Positions 62,824 to 64,000 of a stretch of 64,000 nucleotides of DNA are shown one piece after another. Within the stretch, counting starts at the first letter, position 1. Every line of letters begins with the position of its first letter. The translations under genes were made by a program, and so were the position numbers. Origin of the DNA: an uncultured Nitrospina sp. (GTDB lineage: Bacteria > Nitrospinota > Nitrospinia > Nitrospinales > VA-1); assembly GCA_937891765.1 (NCBI GenBank), contig CALAGQ010000002.1:1-64000 (forward strand), written 5' to 3'. Under the pieces are notes generated by a model, which was given only the letters and a program-made list of their open reading frames with translations, was not told the DNA's origin and did no database searches.

Positions 62824-64000
62824 ATGAAAATTCAAAGCATACGCGGTGTTAAAGATATTCTGCCCGATGAAATCTGGAAATGGCAGTATATCGAGTCCAT
62901 CGCTCACAATATCTTTCCGCGATACGGTTTCAGGGAAATACGTCTTCCCGTTTTTGAGGACACCCGGCTGTTTTCCCGCAGTATTGGTGAGACGACAGAC
63001 ATCGTCGAAAAAGAAATGTACACCTTTCAGGATCGTGGTGGTGACTCCATCACACTTCGGCCAGAAGGAACCGCATCGGTGGTTCGCGCCTATGTCGAGC
63101 ACAAAATGTACAATCCCCCATCAGTGCTCAAGATGTTTTATATCGGCCCCATGTTTCGCTATGAGCGACCACAAGCAGGCCGGTTAAGGCAATTCAATCA
63201 AATTGGTGTTGAGGCCATGGGTTCACCCAGCCCGGTTGTGGATGTGGAAGTGATGACCATGCTCATGGAGTTTTTCAAAGCACTGGGCCTCACCGACATC
63301 AAACTTGAGATCAACAGTCTGGGGAGTCAGGAATGCAGACCTGCCTATCGCGAGCTTTTAAAAACAGAAATCGAAAAACATCTCGACCATCTTTGCGACA
63401 ACTGCAAAAATCGATACCAGCGCAACCCTTTACGGGTCCTCGATTGCAAGTCGGAACATTGCAGTAAAATCGCTGAAGGACTGCCAAAACTCATCGACCA
63501 CCTGGACCCGGCCAGCGCCGAGCATTTCTCTGAAGTGCGTGCGCTTCTGGACACTGCTGGGAGCCCCTACTCCGTCAATCCTAACCTGGTTCGAGGATTG
63601 GATTACTACAACCGCACTGCGTTTGAGGTCACCTCTCAAAATTTAGGCGCACAAAATGCCATTTGCGGGGGCGGACGTTATGACACTCTGGTGGAAGAAC
63701 TGGATGGCCCTTCAACACCCTGTTTTGGTTTTGCCCTCGGGCTCGAGCGTCTGGTCTCTCTGGTACCGTTTGATGACGCAAAAATACGGCCGAAAAATCC
63801 TGATATTTTTATCGTGTGTCTGGGAGAGGAAGCTAAAACCGCCGCATTTAAAATAGCGCACGAGCTACGCTTAAAAGGAGTTCGGGTCGAGAGAGATTAT
63901 GAAACGGGGAGCATGAAAAGCCAAATGCGTAAGGCCAACAAAACCCAGTGCCGGTTGACCCTGATTCTGGGAGAAAACGAAATCCGCTCCGGTAAATTTT
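62824..64000 (+). CDS. hisS: Histidyl-tRNA synthetase, partial at window edge
   Basis: Class II synthetase; about 392 residues are visible. Motif 1 region (RGVKDILPDE, YGFREIRLPVFED), motif 2 FRYERPQAGRLRQFNQIGVE, and motif 3 FGFALGLERL are seen, with histidine-specific RGLDYYNRTAFEV. The anticodon domain begins but is cut by the window end. Confidence 0.97.
   Translation, partial: MKIQSIRGVKDILPDEIWKWQYIESIAHNIFPRYGFREIRLPVFEDTRLFSRSIGETTDIVEKEMYTFQDRGGDSITLRPEGTASVVRAYVEHKMYNPPSVLKMFYIGPMFRYERPQAGRLRQFNQIGVEAMGSPSPVVDVEVMTMLMEFFKALGLTDIKLEINSLGSQECRPAYRELLKTEIEKHLDHLCDNCKNRYQRNPLRVLDCKSEHCSKIAEGLPKLIDHLDPASAEHFSEVRALLDTAGSPYSVNPNLVRGLDYYNRTAFEVTSQNLGAQNAICGGGRYDTLVEELDGPSTPCFGFALGLERLVSLVPFDDAKIRPKNPDIFIVCLGEEAKTAAFKIAHELRLKGVRVERDYETGSMKSQMRKANKTQCRLTLILGENEIRSGKF

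Noticed and set aside
1-64000. CRISPR arrays, tRNA, rRNA, transposases or prophage genes
   Set aside because: No array of regular repeats, no cloverleaf, no transposase or phage proteins were found on reading either strand; short RNAs cannot be excluded by eye.

Overview
The window looks like chromosomal core sequence of a Gram-negative, flagellated, free-living bacterium of moderate G+C. Supporting signs are lipoproteins, a MurJ flippase, an MltD-like transglycosylase with LysM repeats, FliL/FliK/FhlB-type flagellar genes, a complete fatty-acid synthesis operon and many one- or four-base gene overlaps. The mixture of PyrR attenuation, ThrH, HD-GYP signalling and a c-type-cytochrome iron permease would fit a deep-branching marine group such as Nitrospinota or a Desulfobacterota/Nitrospirota relative. 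That placement is inference; no rRNA or strong marker is present. I saw no tRNA, rRNA, CRISPR array, insertion sequence or prophage.

Layout. 1-2245: minus-strand membrane-anchored NB-ARC/TPR protein running off the left edge. 2515-10688: pyrimidine operon (promoter, PyrR-binding leader and attenuator, pyrR-pyrB-pyrC-carA-unknown gene-carB), tightly overlapping. 10700-14197: exported proteins, endonuclease III and a zinc carboxypeptidase/deacylase. 14201-24402: a long minus-strand run with transglycosylase, FhlB, FliK, FliL, coaE, a class IV aminotransferase, cvpA, a Nudix hydrolase, an HPr-fusion protein and an HNH nuclease. 24520-26713: minus-strand operon of a 52-residue membrane protein, a VOC protein and a GlcD-type flavoprotein. 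26864-30109: MoxR ATPase, a 610-residue partner and a GNAT acetyltransferase. 30128-35730: murJ, thrH, an M32 carboxypeptidase and envelope proteins.

35870-40063 is the most interesting part, an apparent iron-handling island. It has a small half-ferritin-like protein, a strong promoter overlapped by a Fur-box-like site, a cytochrome c-FTR1 iron permease fusion, and a PepSY-type membrane protein carrying a seven-repeat Asp-box propeller. The last two end in the same 51-residue tail, with six His and one Cys all conserved. Both tails are predicted to lie in the cytoplasm, which suggests a two-protein iron import/reduction system with a shared metal-binding or docking tail.

40060-51012 is a mixed stretch: DRE-TIM and KDPG aldolases, EVE protein, tandem small lipoproteins, an SDR with a FabI-like Y-x6-K motif, GAF-HD-GYP, MgtE, a lipoyl-like domain lacking its lysine, a radical SAM enzyme and a cyclic-nucleotide-binding protein whose 5' end is shifted out of frame at an eight-base homopolymer. 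51049-58397 holds pentapeptide protein, rnc and the yceD-rpmF-plsX-fabHDG-acpP-fabF operon in minus orientation with its own promoter. 58574-64000 holds a Xer recombinase, typA, fbp and the start of hisS.
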